This document shows positions 22,139 through 34,950 of a stretch of 64,000 nt of DNA, one piece after another. A model generated the notes under the pieces. That model saw only the letters and a list, made by a program, of their open reading frames with translations. It was not told the DNA's origin and did not search any database. The stretch's first letter is position 1; each line of letters opens with the position of its first letter. A program made the translations under genes and the position numbers. The stretch comes from Rhipicephalus microplus. Its lineage: Eukaryota > Arthropoda > Arachnida > Ixodida > Ixodidae. The DNA lies in contig NC_134701.1 in the NCBI RefSeq assembly GCF_043290135.1, forward strand, positions 63,399,002-63,463,001. Reading direction: 5' to 3'.

Positions 22139-24399
22139 GATGAGCCTGATTGTAAAATATGCGATGCTCTTTATGCTTCAAAAACGTTTATTCACCTGGC
22201 AGGGTCAACGCAATCAAATGAAAAAGTGATTTTGCATGTGTTAGCGTTTCTTTAGTCACGACTCCATGAGCATTGTGTGCAGATGCGAAAGAGCTCCGAC
22301 ACAGCGTCTGAATTCTCATCTGTGGAGAAATGGTCCTGTTTCGTTGTTTTGCATCCACATAGTAAAGTAGCTTTGCTTTTTTGTTGCAACACACTGTGAT
22401 CCCTCTGGACCAATTATTTGCGGCCCTACGTGATTGAATTAGTGGGAGGTTCATATGGGACCTTCTTTTCATACAGACTGCAAGGGGCTGTGCCAAGACC
22501 AAGGCATCAGCTCGAATTGACGGAGTTAGAGTTAAAGGAATGTGATTTGAAGAGATAATACTAACGAGATATTAGTTTCTCGGCTGTATTATCACTGAGG
22601 ATCTGTTACCCTGCTTCGCACTCCGAGCAAGTGAGCACTGTGACTTAAAGCAACCTCTTGTAGTGTGTTTACGCGGTAGCATTTAGCGTTATTGAAAAAA
22701 AGTAAAAACACACGTCACTATTTATATGGTGGCACACGGAAGCATCACTCGCGGACCATGCCTGAAGATATATGAGCTAGATATAATTACAATAAAAAAA
22801 ATTCGTAGACAGGCGCAGCTTCCTTAAGCCGATGCTTCGCCAAGTCGACATTGCCTTTTTGTATGACTAGAAGTCATGAATGCTTCCATTCTTCTTCATG
22901 ACAAGCGGCGGTAACGTCGGCACGAGGCCTACAGATTTTTCATTGTAGGCTTCCATCTTCCTCTTTTTGACAGCGTTACGTTGTCAATCGTGGTACCATT
23001 TGCATGCATCGCCGAGTGGCATTTCGGTACTTTTAATGGGCACGTATTATAACTGCACAATGTGGCGGCTTTGCCTGTTCTATCTATACGAGCAGCATTA
23101 TGATAGCGAATGACTGGGTGATTGTACATGGCGGCCGCCGTTTCCAATCCTCAGTATATCATAGTGAAATTTATGGGTACCGAGTGAGACAGTTTACTTC
23201 TTCTTAAAGCACCATTCCTGCCTCAGCAATACAAGTCGAATTCTTAGCAATACCGCTGTTTTGCGGAAATTCCATACGCTTGACATGTGACCTGGAACCT
23301 GTTATGTGCAAATGCACCTACTAGCGCCGAATAGTGTTACACACTGGGAAGTATATTTAACAGCCACCTAATGCGCAGTGCGGAAACGAGTTTGTGCGCT
23401 GGCAAAATGCCAATATTCAAAAGTAAGCATCCGCAAATTGGGCTGAAGAAACGTGGACTGATTTAATGAAATGGTAGCGTTGCAGTATTTATGTAGAAAT
23501 TTTAAGCAGATCTGGCGCTCTTTGTTACCCTCTTTAGCTCATGCAGGGATCGTTGAATAGTCACGTAATAAATACATGTATGTAAAGGAACTCATACTTA
23601 GTAGTAGAAAATATGGATGTCTGTGAATGTGCTATATTTTTATCACAGCAAATGAGAATGAAAATTTTACACAGAGTGGATACAGGACGGATAAAAGAAA
23701 AGAACCGTAAAAAAAGATTGAAGAGCAAGTGCTCGTAAGTACGTCTGATTTCACGCCTTTGTCGGGTCCATTCAAGCGACATTCAACATCTATTACATTT
23801 ACACTAACATACGTTAGTATCTACAGGGGCCTTTTATGTTCTCTTAGACTAATATAGTCGGGATGCGTAAAAATCATGTAAAGTAACGTCAGTGTACCTA
23901 TTTCCAAGCATGGAGGGTATTGGTCTCAATGAAGACTAAAAAAGACTTATGGCATGCCGAGTTTTCATGTCAGATTAGAGTTTTCTGAAGAAGTCTCAGT
24001 TTTGCGCAAAAGCGAAGACATAAATGCGATAAAAACAATTTAGAATATTAAGCGAAAAACAGCCAGCAGATATAAAAGTGTAGGACGCTGCTCAAGCACA
24101 TAAGACGCACGAAAAAAACTCATAGGATGAGCGCGAACAACATTCCCTGCTCGACCCTTAATGTGCTGCTCAAGCACAAAGAACACACAAAACTTACGCG
24201 CAAATATACATAGGGCGAGCGCGCACTAACAAGTGTCAGAGTCGCAATTTCACTGCGTTTGATCCAAACGCTTCTTTCGAAAACGGGGTCTTTGCCACCA
24301 ATGAAGTGACCTTTGTGTGTTCTGTAATCTAAACTAGGGTGTACTAGACCAGGGGAGTGCCTGGAATGGCCACAGCACCGCTTCACAGAGAGAGAAGCC
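21307..24399. other. Intronic stretch, nothing recognised
   Basis: The 3' part of the last arginine kinase intron. It holds a run of about 14 G residues at 21489-21502 and a (GAT)n-like microsatellite at 22110-22143, which is flanked by two copies of gagcctgattgta. No coding segment with a recognisable domain. Confidence 0.45.
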
Positions 24400-27300
24400 C
24401 AAACAGGGTCGATGCGCTCGTGGCGCTGCGATTGGTAGTCTTCATGCTTGGGATGGCGCAACAAGATCACAATAGAAACGGAAGATGAGGATGTTGGAAT
24501 GATAATTCATAGCAAAGCCAAATGGGATATAGTGACGAAAACATGTTCAGAGCATCTCTGGGTTTCGGGCACAGTAGAGGGAAAGAAAACATGGCTAGGT
24601 GTAGCTTACTTGAAGAAAGGAAATAACTTCAAAAAAAGAGAGAATTTCGACATAGCAAATTGCATACGCACCAATATCGAAGAATTTGGTCATGGGGCCG
24701 AAATAATACTTCCAGGCGGCATCATGGATCACACATATGACCTTGACGAATATTCAAACACTAATAGGAAGTTATTTCAAGGTCTTTGCTAGCGGCATAG
24801 TCTTGAGAAAGCTAACGAGGGACCTCAATGTAAGGGGCACATGACTTGGGAGGTCTGACACAGGGAATCGAGCATTGATTATGGTCTCATGAAAGAGTGA
24901 ATCTATCAGAAACTTATAGATGAGAAAAGACGATAAAGGCATGTACAGCTTGGGTAGTGATCATAAACGCATAACGTTAGAAATGGGATATTAAGCTAAA
25001 AAAAATGACACGGAGTCCCGTTTGGAACATTGTATTGAAATGACACACAAATAACAAATACAGCCTTGGGAGTCAAAGCGGAAGTAGGTGAACTACTGAG
25101 AAAAGACTGGTACATATTATGACAAAGGAGATGGAAAAAGAGAACTGTTTGCCCCTAAGGAAAGAAAAAGCCTAATAGTTCGGAGAATAGAAAAATCCCG
25201 GAAGTGATCGAGAAGTGACCTGAGCATCGCAGGAGCACAGACAGGCAAAAGGGAGAAGCAGCCCCAGGATGAAGTCAACCAAGTAAGGGAGAAAAATTGA
25301 GAGACAAAAACCATTGTACAGAAATTGATCGAGACAAAAATAAAAGGGGAAAGTGGGCGCTGAATGACAGAGATTTGCGAAAAGAAAAAAGCGGTGCCAA
25401 AAGAAGCTCTAGGTAGGAAATCTGTCACAGTGCAACAACATATAATAGATGATGGAGGAAATAAATCAGAAAGGTACGAAGCCCCATAGTTTATATCTAA
25501 AAGTTGACGGGAGGTTCGTTTAAAAATGTCGTTCAGGGGAATTCCCCGGTGAGTAAAAGTAAGGAAAAGAGTGCAACCGAGAAAGAGGTAGTACTTGAGT
25601 ATTTCAATTGGAAGAAGGCCGAAAGAAAAATTCTTAAGCACACAACTCTGTGCTTAGGTGGGGTTCCCGTCTGTCTGATCAACTAACTAGGCTACACCAC
25701 TGAAGAGGCTCTGCTGAAATCTATAGAAAAGTGCTTAAAGGAGGAGGAAATACCAGACACTTGGCGGGAAAGTAGAATGAACCTAATCTATAACGGTAAA
25801 GGAGATATGTTAACGTTAACTCGTATAGACTGATAATCTTTACATCTGTGCTATACAAGCTGGCGTTGTGGGCAGTAAAATTAAAATTGGCAGAACAAAT
25901 GATGTTTTGGGACAACTTCAGAATCCATAGATTCCTAATCGACTGGCGGTTAGACTGTAAGCTGTTTGTTTTTACTCAGTGTATAGAAACATATAAAATA
26001 GAAAACAGGCCCACACTGCGCAGTCGACTTTTCCACTGTGACCGCAGCGCCAGAATGCAGTGCCTATCGGAGAAAAAAACGCAATAATAGGTTGGCGTGT
26101 CTAAATAGAACGCGATGCCCGCGTCTCGATGCCCGCGTGAGTGGTTGGATCGCTGCAGGGACGCGTGCTTTCTGGACGTCTGTTTTCTGCATGCACCTAA
26201 CAGAAAGCGTCAGTGAACTTAGGATGGGCTAGGGCCAGCAACGCAGCTCCCTCTTGTCAGCGCACGGGACCTATATGTAGCTTATATGAACATCAGTGGT
26301 GCGTATGACAACATTAATCAGGAAAATGTGTAAGATATAATAAAGAAAGTGCGCTTAGCTGATGACTGATCTCTCAGAAAGCTTCCGAGAGATATATACG
26401 GTTGACATAAAATTACTAGAACTAAGTACCAATGACAGCGTTGACATTAGGGAGAACTGAGACAGGCCAGATGTCTTTCTCCCCAGTGTTATTCATGCTC
26501 TCCATTGTAAGTATGGAAAAAGCGCTACGAGGTAGCAGCATTGGGCTTGACTTCTCACAGAAACAGGCTGGCGCGATGACTGAGCACAAGCTTTTCGGTC
26601 GAACCATATTTTCTTATTTGTGGACAGGCAAGACGATGTACAGCGGTTGGCAGATATGTGCGGAAGAAAAGACGATGCTGTAGGACTAAGATTTATTGCA
26701 AAAAAGTGTGGATAGTCGAATTCACTGATCATGAAGACCAGGTGGTCTCAATACAGAGCCAACGAATACTGAGGGTAAGCGAGTACAAGTACCTAGGAGT
26801 ATGAGTACAAGTACCAAGAATTAATGTAAATCAAAGGACGGTGAGACGCCTCGCTTAAGGCACTCACAAGAAGACGACGAATGAGGCTTTAAAGGGGGAT
26901 ATGGGATTAACACGCATTGAAGTAATGGAAGCTTAGGGCGAATTGAGATTTGAAGAGAGGCTTAGAAAAATGAAGGACAGTAGATGGACAGGAAACGAGT
27001 TCAGGTGTTTGCATAGGAAGAACGTGGACACAGTATAGAAAAAGAAGGAGGAGGCTGACCTGTAAATATACGGATGGCAGTGTGGGCGATATGGCAAGAA
27101 ATGGCATTAAGCGAAAGGTCAGAGAGGCACAGAGGATTTATTGGATAAAATCGATGAAGAAAAATCCCTCTCTCAGTAACTACCGAAATGCCAAAAACGA
27201 AATAAGGAGGGAAAGTCGTGGTGATAATTTAAGATGACACGCTTTACTGTTCAAAGTGAGGTCGGGTTGCCTTAGAACGCGTAGTCATATAGCGAGATTC

Positions 27301-27560
27301 AATGAAGAAGAGTAACAATGTACAAGCTGTGGGCAAGCTTAGGAAACTATACAACATGTTCTGAATGAATGTGGCGACATCCACGCAGGTATACGTGCGG
27401 GTACAAGCCTACATGAGGCTTTGGGTTTTAGAAACAACCACGGAAAGCTGAACATGCCTGCGATAGAAGGAAGTAAAAGACGGTCAGAGTACTGACGGCA
27501 GAAATGTAGAAATAAAGGGCGAATATAGTACGAAAGTCAGGTCTTTCTTCATGAAGAGGA
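24400..27560 (+). pseudogene. Decayed LINE (endonuclease and reverse transcriptase remnants)
   Basis: Fragments in all three plus frames keep the order of a LINE ORF2. An endonuclease-like piece at 24448-24792 ends GGIMDHTYDLDEYSNTNRKLF, like the conserved GDMNAH-x-LD-Y block of apurinic-type endonucleases. RT block-1-like sequence follows at about 25710-25800 (EEEIPDTWRESRMNLIY-GKGD), then an RT palm-like YRLI-FTSVLYKL at about 25820. YVAYMNISGAYDNINQE lies near 26270 (the RT catalytic Asp region), and GMGLTRIEVMEA-like 3' sequence near 26900. Many stops and shifts separate them. The copy is old and inactive. It lies within the last arginine kinase intron, antisense to the gene. The clade is uncertain. 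Confidence 0.65.
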
Positions 27561-27779
27561 AGAGAGATGCAACATAAATTTGTATTTTTTTGCTATATTA
27601 AGACAGATTTATTCGATGTAGACAAGGCATTAGGCCAACATAAAAAGAAAGTTTTCATTACTTTTTTTTTCTTGTGAGCTTGGTGGCACACATGCCCCCA
27701 CCCCGTTATAAAGCGGACGCTCATAGCGTCCAAACGTGCATCCATACAACGTGTCACTTTAAGCGTTGGGCGTGGCTCT

Positions 27780-27850
27780 GTAGAAGTAGCTAAGGGGTAA
27801 AATGCGGGCTCACTCAAAAGGCGTGGGTTCGAAATGCGCTTGTAGAGGGT
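27780..27850 (+). other. tRNA-like sequence (weak)
   Basis: An A-box-like gtagctaaggggtaaaa followed about 30 bp later by a B-box-like gggttcgaaat. It cannot be folded into a proper acceptor stem, so it is probably a SINE head or a tRNA relic. Confidence 0.25.
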
Positions 27851-28319
27851 GTTTATGTGTCACTTGTTACAGTTGTAATGGTTGGCCTTCGCTTCTTTAG
27901 TCGTGCTTCAATTACTATGTATTGCTAGAAAAAGTAGCGATAAATGCCAAGGCAAAAAGAAATTTCTTGACGAGCGTATTTACGGCGAGTGCGAAAGTTG
28001 GTTGCCATTACTTACTTTTACTGTGCTCGGCCATGAATACACTAAATTTTTGTCATTGTTCATTATTTGGGGTGTATTTACGCAAAATTCCTTATACAAT
28101 ATTACTACATTTGTAACCACAACGTCAACAAGTTCAGCTGTTTACGTACGCTTTGTGATCGGTTTAATGATGCTGCCAGCCGAATAGCTCTTTAGTGTCA
28201 GGAGGAACACTGACAGAGCAGTCAGAAGATCGTTGCTTTGCAGTATTCAGACTTTCATGGTTTTGGGCGTAGCAAAGGTGCTTTTGTTTTAGATGCGAAG
28301 CGTCTTATGGCCGATCTCA

Positions 28320-28720
28320 ATCTGGTGTGCAGCGTTACCACCCTTACAGCACGTGCGCGCCTTTCACCCTCTCTCGCCTCACCATGCCGACAACGTCTGC
28401 TTGCTTCCCTCTCTCTTTCATCTAGCCATTTTTCCCGGCGGTGTTTACAGCTCCATTGCGCCTGCGCATCTCCTCCCCAGTCTCTTCCATTCCTCACCTT
28501 GCAACACCGAAGCAGGCAGCATTTGCTAGCCTACGCTCGCTCCCCCCCCCCCCCCCCTGTCTCTCTTCAAGGCATCCCTCCCCGCGACGTTTACACTACC
28601 ATTGCGCATGCACGTCCTCTCCTCCTTCCATACGCTCCCTGCTCTCTCGCTTTGCAACGCAGACGCTGGCAACTGATGCTGGCAAGTATTTTAAAGACAG
28701 TGGTATTTCTTGGGGACCTT
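28320..28720. repeat. CT-rich imperfect repeat block
   Basis: Pyrimidine-rich DNA in which a unit containing gtttacactaccattgcgc-like sequence occurs twice (about 28442 and 28588), with a 15-bp run of C near 28545. Long open frames here are by-products of this composition. Confidence 0.45.
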
Positions 28721-29027
28721 CGACGCAAAATTTTTGGCCTGTCTGTCTGTACATTTGTCTATTTGCCCACTCTTAGCGGTACAGCTCCAAAGTGACCGAA
28801 CGATACTCCAAACGGCCGACCCCATTCGCAGTGCCCACCAATATTGGTCAAGGTTCAGCGTTCATACTTGTGCGATTGTCAATTAAAAAGCAATTATTGC
28901 GCATATCTGAGGCACCATAAGACGTCGATAATATGTATGTGCATTTTACACTAGAAAAGGTATACTTAAGTAACTTCAAGGATCGCAGCATTTATAACGC
29001 TGCGCTGCCTATGCAACGCTCGCACGA

Positions 29028-29151
29028 TTGATGATTGATTGATATGTGGGGTTTAACGTCCCAAAACCACTATATGATTATGAGAGACGCCGTAGTGGAG
29101 GGCTCCGGAAATTTAGACCACCTGGGGTTCTTTAACGTGCACCCAAATCTG
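29028..29151 (-). mobile_element. Ruka-like SINE, truncated, with target duplication
   Basis: Minus-strand copy of 124 bp ending in (AATC)n at its low-coordinate end. A 13-bp duplication with one mismatch flanks it: aacgctcgcacga (29015-29027) and aacgctctcacga (29152-29164). The tRNA-derived head is missing. Confidence 0.82.
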
Positions 29152-29595
29152 AACGCTCTCACGAAACAAGTGTTTCCAACGCGTTGCTAAGACGACATGG
29201 CGGTGGCACCTACCCGTTACTTGCGTTCTACATTTTATCACCTCAGAGACGGGCGTGCACGGCACGCGCCCCATTTTCCAGGATAACTGCCAGATAGCGC
29301 TCATGTCTCACGTGTGACGTGACTTGATGCGCTCGTTCACTTTCGCTGCATGCTCGAGGCACGCGAACGCAACGCTTCCGGAATACTACTCACCAATTTT
29401 TTCGCGGAGAACATATAATAAACGCTCTCTCCAGACGAACGATTATCCTCTTTCGATGACAATTTAGGTGTAACATGCAGATACGGGGCCAATTTTTTAT
29501 TGAATAAACCAACCGCTCACTCTGCACAACCGCTCACTGGCCGCCCCATCTATGTAACTTGATAAGATATATACTTGGGCTAGTTAGTGATTGGG

Positions 29596-29757
29596 AATCA
29601 ACATATTTTCACAGCGCAAGGCCACAAGTAGTTACGGCGTAACTATGGAAGAAGAGACAAAAAAGAGAGCTGTTCGCACTCTTTTCTGCCCTTGTCTCTT
29701 CCGCAGTTACACTATAACTACTCGCAGCCTTGCGCTGTGCAAATAAATATGTTGATT
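29596..29757. repeat. Fold-back (long inverted repeat) element
   Basis: The left arm starts aatcaacatatttt at 29596 and the right arm ends aaatatgttgatt at 29757. The inner parts cacagcgcaaggc / gccttgcgctgtg and gaagagaca / tgtctcttc also pair. Arms are about 70 bp with a few mismatches and a loop of about 20-30 bp. No coding capacity; it looks like a non-autonomous hairpin element. Confidence 0.75.
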
Positions 29758-29785
29758 TTCATATATATATAGACATTGGATCTTC

Positions 29786-29935
29786 ACCTCGATGGTAATG
29801 CCAGTGGGAGGATTCGCCTGTGCGTTCTTAAGCAATGAAAGTTCGCAGCGTGCGCATTAAATAAAAGCGGACTGTGTGTGTCGGTGTACAATTGGAATCA
29901 TCTGTCTCTCATTTCAATTAGCAGTGCTTGACATG
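29786..29935 (+). repeat. Interspersed repeat family R3, copy 1
   Basis: It matches 51460-51590: the segments cctgtgcgttctt, ttcgcagcgtgcgc, taaaagcggac and atctgtctctcat occur in the same order. The class is unknown. Confidence 0.55.
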
Positions 29936-30000
29936 TTTGGGTAAAATACACTGGTCTATCAATGCGTGAGTTACGACGCCCCAGTTTTTTTCTCCTGCAC

Positions 30001-30110
30001 AACGCTGTGATGAGCACTAGCGTCAACGCCGCCGCCAGTGTCATCGTTAGCGCTCGCTGCTTCTCATCTTCACATGGTTCCATTTAGTGGGATATTATAT
30101 AATTTTTTTC
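30001..30110 (+). repeat. Interspersed repeat family R2, copy 2
   Basis: It matches 12181-12300 (gatgagc, agcgtcaac, ccgccagtgt, cacatggtt, ttagtggga) with substitutions. Confidence 0.55.
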
Positions 30111-31011
30111 TTTTGAAGCGAGACAGTGGTTGGCGATAGGATGGAGCGTATCGAGCACACGTAAGACGAGTCTCGTATTCTTTAAAATCTTGGAGGCCAT
30201 TCTTCAACTATTCCTGAAATTCATGTGGTGGCACTGCAAATAAATACGCTTACTTTCGAATTTCTTCTCTACTTCACATTTTTCATAACTCTGTAGCAAC
30301 ACGTAACAACCAAGGCTAGATTTAAGAAACAAAGGCAAACCAATACAGATGTACAAAGACACAAAGAATGAAAATGAACCATTTACAGCAACGATTCGAA
30401 CCCGGGCATTTTGAGTGGGAAAGGCCCATTTTACTCCTTCACTTTTGGTGAAGCCGCGTGCAACGCTTAAATTGACTTCACATTGCAGGCTACTGGCCGC
30501 AGCGCAACGAGCGGATTGACCTTGTTTGTGCTTTCAGCTCGTTCAGGAAAGTGCACTCTAATAAACGCAATCTTTCCGGCGAAAGCGCACGACGTGCTAA
30601 CCAACATTAGTAGATTAGTACCGTTGGTGCTAACATACAAGTCGCAAGATACGCACGCGTATGCGCACGCGGGCGCCTATGCCCAGTAGAGCAAAATGCA
30701 GAAGCATCGCCACGAACTGGGATCTAAGAGCGCCATTCGGGCCATCTCACTGGCAATGCAGAGAGCACGGTGATCTCTGCAATTCACTCGACATCGGCGT
30801 AACGACAGCAGTAAATCGTCCACATAAGTAGACCGCCGCTAGTAGGCTGAAACGTGTGCGCTTGTGTGGCTGAGTGGTTAGCGTAGCGCGCGTGGCTGCC
30901 AAAGATCACTCATTCAATTCAGTGCGTCGGAAAGTAGTTTTTCAATACCAACCCCCCTCCCCCACATTTGAATTCACATATATACCCAATAAAGTGGCTG
31001 GGAGGATAACC

Positions 31012-31083
31012 GCCATGGTAGCTCAGTGGTAGAACATCGAATGCGTTATTCCAAGGTCGCAGGTGCGGTTCCTGCCCCCGGCA
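31012..31083 (+). other. tRNA-like pseudogene or SINE head
   Basis: An A-box region (tagctcagtggtagaaca, 31019-31036) and a perfect 5-bp T-arm (gcagg, loop tgcggtt, cctgc) are present, with a partial acceptor stem (GCC/GGC). The anticodon arm does not fold into a normal 7-base loop, so a working tRNA is unlikely. A second A-box-like segment (tggctgagtggtta) lies at 30867-30880. Confidence 0.45.
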
Positions 31084-31197
31084 AAATATCTTTTCACCCA
31101 CTTTTCTTTCTCTACATTTACATTTCAATTTGGTCTAATAACTTCCCCCATAATTTCCTTGGCATTATTGTCTGTTAGATCTCAATAATATTCGTGT

Positions 31198-31489
<292 letters not shown>

Positions 31490-31529
31490 TAACCCCCCAG
31501 TACTGAAGCACCGTCTCGGTGCTTTTTAT

Positions 31530-34500
31530 GATGTTGCCGAGTGGTAAAGCTTAAGGCGGGATACATGAAGAATGTCTGTAGACAGCGAAGCGGAGGCGGA
31601 AGAATACTCGAGCGGGGCTGTTTGGTATGTCACATCATTCACCTGGCGCTATGCGCGGTAGGGTCCCGAGTACGGGTAAGCAGTTTTTCAGAAAGTCCAA
31701 AGTGCCTAGTCGGAGTACACAATAGAACTATAGAACCTGGAGTAAAAGAAACTTTGCGATGATGTGAGTTGTAACGCTACCGCTGGTGATCTTGCGATGC
31801 TAAAAGGCGCTGACGAGCAACTTCTCGTGCTTTGCGAGCTCTTGGGATAACATCAAAGGCTTATCCAGTCCTCAAGTCGACGGCTGTTGGAAAGGTAGTG
31901 TCAAAACGTAAAGTTGAATCACGGCCAAATGAGATAGAAACGTGAAAAACCAGCTGCAATGTGGCGTGAGGGATCATAGGCAAACGTAACGAAGGGCAAT
32001 GCAGTGTCCCAGTCCTGGTAGTCGCACGATACGTACATAACGAACATATCAGCTAAAATCCGGTTAAATTTTTCAGTCAGTCCGTTAGTTTGCCGGTGGT
32101 AAACTGTCATAAATTTATGTTTTGCCTCGCAGGAGCTAAGCAGGTCGTCGATAACTCGGGAAAGAAAATAGCACCCACAATCTCTGAAGAGTTGGCGTGG
32201 GGCGCCATGATGAAGTATGACGTCGTGCAGGATAAAATCAACAACGTCCGTGGCACAGCTGGTTGGAAGAGCCCGTGTAACGTACTGGGTTGTGTGATCC
32301 GTCACGACAACTATCCTCTTATTTTCAGAAGTGAACGCAGACAAAGGACCCAGGAGGTCAAGATCAAGTTGAAAGAAGGGATCAAAGGGAATGTCAAGTG
32401 GTTGGAGGAACCTGGCAGGACCCATAGAAGATTTTTCCGGCGTTGACACTGGTCGCATGAGGCGACGTAGCTGTGGACTGAGCGATAAAGACTGGGCCAG
32501 TAAATTCGACGCTGTACGCGATCATACGTCAGAGACAGTCCCAGGTGACCGGCAGTGGGAGCGTTATGGAGCTGGCCGATCACGCTCACATGTAAGTGGA
32601 AAGGTACCTTATGTAGTAGTTCGTGTCCATCAGGGCGGACTTCGTACCGGTACCATGTGCACTCCTTTAGCACGAACAATCGATTAGACTTATCGGGTGC
32701 CACAAAATGAAGCTTCTTGTTGATGCTACGTATATGGCAGGATCTTGGCGCTGTTCCTCACGGATGTTGCTTAAAGCGGAGAGAGACAGCACACATGCCG
32801 CTTCATCTAACGCCTCAGGTGGGTCCACTGGATTCCGAGATAAGAGGAGAGCTTCACGGTGTGAACGGCCAGATTTGTAGGACACCGAGTAGTTACACTT
32901 TTGGAGCCGTAGAGCCCATTGACCAAGGCGCCCAGTGGGGTCTTTTAAAGACGAGAGCAGTGAAGTGCGTGGTGATCGGTTTTGACGGTGAAACATCGAC
33001 CATGTAAATAGGGCTGAAATTTCGCTGCCGCCCAAACGAGACCCAGGAATCCCCTTTCAGTGATTGAGTAGTTCCTTTCCGCCTGCGAGAGGAGAAGGCT
33101 TGCATAGGCAATAACGCGGGTGCAGCCACTTTGAAGCTGAACCCAAACAGCACCAATGCGGCCGCACCTCTGTAGCTGGCATGGATGCGGACCACTGTAG
33201 GGGCGGCATAGTCGAAATGAAGCAGGACAGATAGTTTCGTTAGCAGTGTGATAACTGCAGAGAACGCCGTAGCCTGCGCACGCCCTATGTAAATGAGACA
33301 TATTTTCTCAGTAATTCTGTGAGAGGATGAGTGACTTACGCATTGTTGTTCACATAACGCCAAAAGTACGAGCACAGACCGAGAAAGCTGCGGACTTCGT
33401 TAGTGCAGGTCAGAACGGGGAAGTACTGCATGGCTCGCACTTTATTGGCATCAGGGCGTACACCAGAGGAGTCGACAAGGTGGCCCAACATTATTAGTGA
33501 CTGGCGTCCGAAGTGACACTTTGACGAGCTCAGTTGGAAACCAGCATTGGAAAATACTGCCAGTATTAAGGAAAGGCAGTCGATGTGGGTCTTGAAGGTC
33601 GAGAAAAGATGACGTCGTGAAGGTAACATAGACATATTGACCATTTAAACCCACGAAAAAGAGAGTTCATCATCCGCTCGAAGGTGGCCGGAGCGTTGCA
33701 TAACCCAAAGGGCATGACCTAAACTGGTCAAAATCGTCGGGTGTGACAAAAGCAGTCTTTCCGCGGTCCATGTCGTCGAGAGCAATTCGCCAGTACCTTC
33801 ATCTTAGATCAATAGAAGAAAAATACTTAGCGCCAAGAAGGTAATCCAGGGCGTCGTCTATGCACGGTAGCGGGAAGACGTCTTTTTTAGTTATCTTGTT
33901 TAGATGTCGGTAAGTGACACAGAATCACCAAGTGTAGTCCTTCTTTTTGACAAGAACTACAGGGAAAACCCGTGGACTACGTGATGGTTCAATTATGTCT
34001 TTGGCTAGTATTTTGTCGACTTCTGTTTGAATTATGTGACGCTCGGTTTGAGATACGTGGTATGGCTGTCCATGGACAGAGGAGGCATCACCGGGGTCAA
34101 TGCAGTGCTTTACAGCACTGGTTTGACCTAGCGGACGACCACAAAAGTCTAACACGTTCCAGTATGACTGAAGGAGCCGACGTAGTGCGTCAGCTTGATG
34201 CGGCAAAAGGTCTGACGCGATCATTTTTTAAGGTCAGGAGACGGGCTTGATTGCGAAGATTGAGCATATGTGTAGCTGGAGTGTCCAGCATCGTTGAAAG
34301 CTGGAGCTCAGAGGACGCATTCGTCAGAGGGGGTCAGCATGGCAAGGGCAGGCGTGGTTTGCACGTAATTGACTAACAGTGTGTGGTAAGTGGACACTGT
34401 GAGTCAAAAGAATGAATGTGATGGGCGAGAGCACATGGTCGCCATCGGATACAGGTGGTGAGGGCGTTACGGTGTTGTAGATCAGTTTGCGGCGACGAAC

Positions 34501-34940
34501 GAGCATGTTCAGCAGAGCACATACGAGCTTGGGCGCATCAATCGGACACCGTAGGTCAAATTGCAGTCGATGAAGGCGGGATGAGTGGACAAAAAAGTGA
34601 AGACCGAGGATCACATTATAGTAGCAGTCAGAGAGAACGGTGAAGAGAACTGAAGTTTGACGGCTGGCAATAGTAATGCGTGCAGTACCGACTTCAATAA
34701 CAGCAGCCGTACCGCCATCAGCAACACGAACACTGCTTGAAGGGGCTGGTGCAAGGACTTTCTTTAAGTGGTCACGAATGTGCAGACTCATCACCGAAAT
34801 ATGGCTGCCAGTGTCTACCAAGGCTTTAACAGATAAACTATCAATTTCAACGTCGACTAGGTTCTGATTGGTCGGTAGCGTCAACAGAAGAATTGGAGAT
34901 CAAGTCGTATTAGCAGCGTCACCTCTAGGAGCTGCAGCCA
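31530..34940 (-). pseudogene. Element D pol remnant
   Basis: Ty3/gypsy pol broken into several frames. Protease at 34884-34324 with LVDTGS. RT from 34224, with the catalytic box altered: around 33610-33630 the translation reads CYLHDV where the family has YLDD. RT connection at 33644-33336 (GHLVDSSGVRPDANKV, RSFLGLCSYF). RNase H remnants at 33301-32945 and 33035. Integrase H2C2 finger at about 32640-32500 (H-x-GHLG...CDQCQRRK). Integrase core at 32458-31919, with GCYF replacing the usual GRxF after the second Asp and YHRQTNGLTEKFNR at the Glu region. C-terminal sequence continues to about 31530. A TGA near 34900 also separates the gag-pol junction from the protease. Not functional. Confidence 0.88.
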
Positions 34941-34950
34941 TTAGTTTTCC
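34941..34950 (-). promoter_or_regulatory. Element D: candidate -1 frameshift heptamer with adjacent stop
   Basis: On the minus strand GGAAAAC (34950-34944) is followed at once by TAA (34943-34941). The pol frame is -1 relative to that stop, the same layout as in elements A, B and C. A run of 13 T lies just upstream on that strand. Confidence 0.5.

Noticed and set aside
28238..28795. 185-codon Pro/Leu/Ser-rich frame
   Set aside because: Caused by CT-rich repetitive DNA; parallel frames are open at the same place.
31012..31083. Working tRNA gene
   Set aside because: The T-arm and A-box are good but the anticodon arm and acceptor stem do not fold normally.
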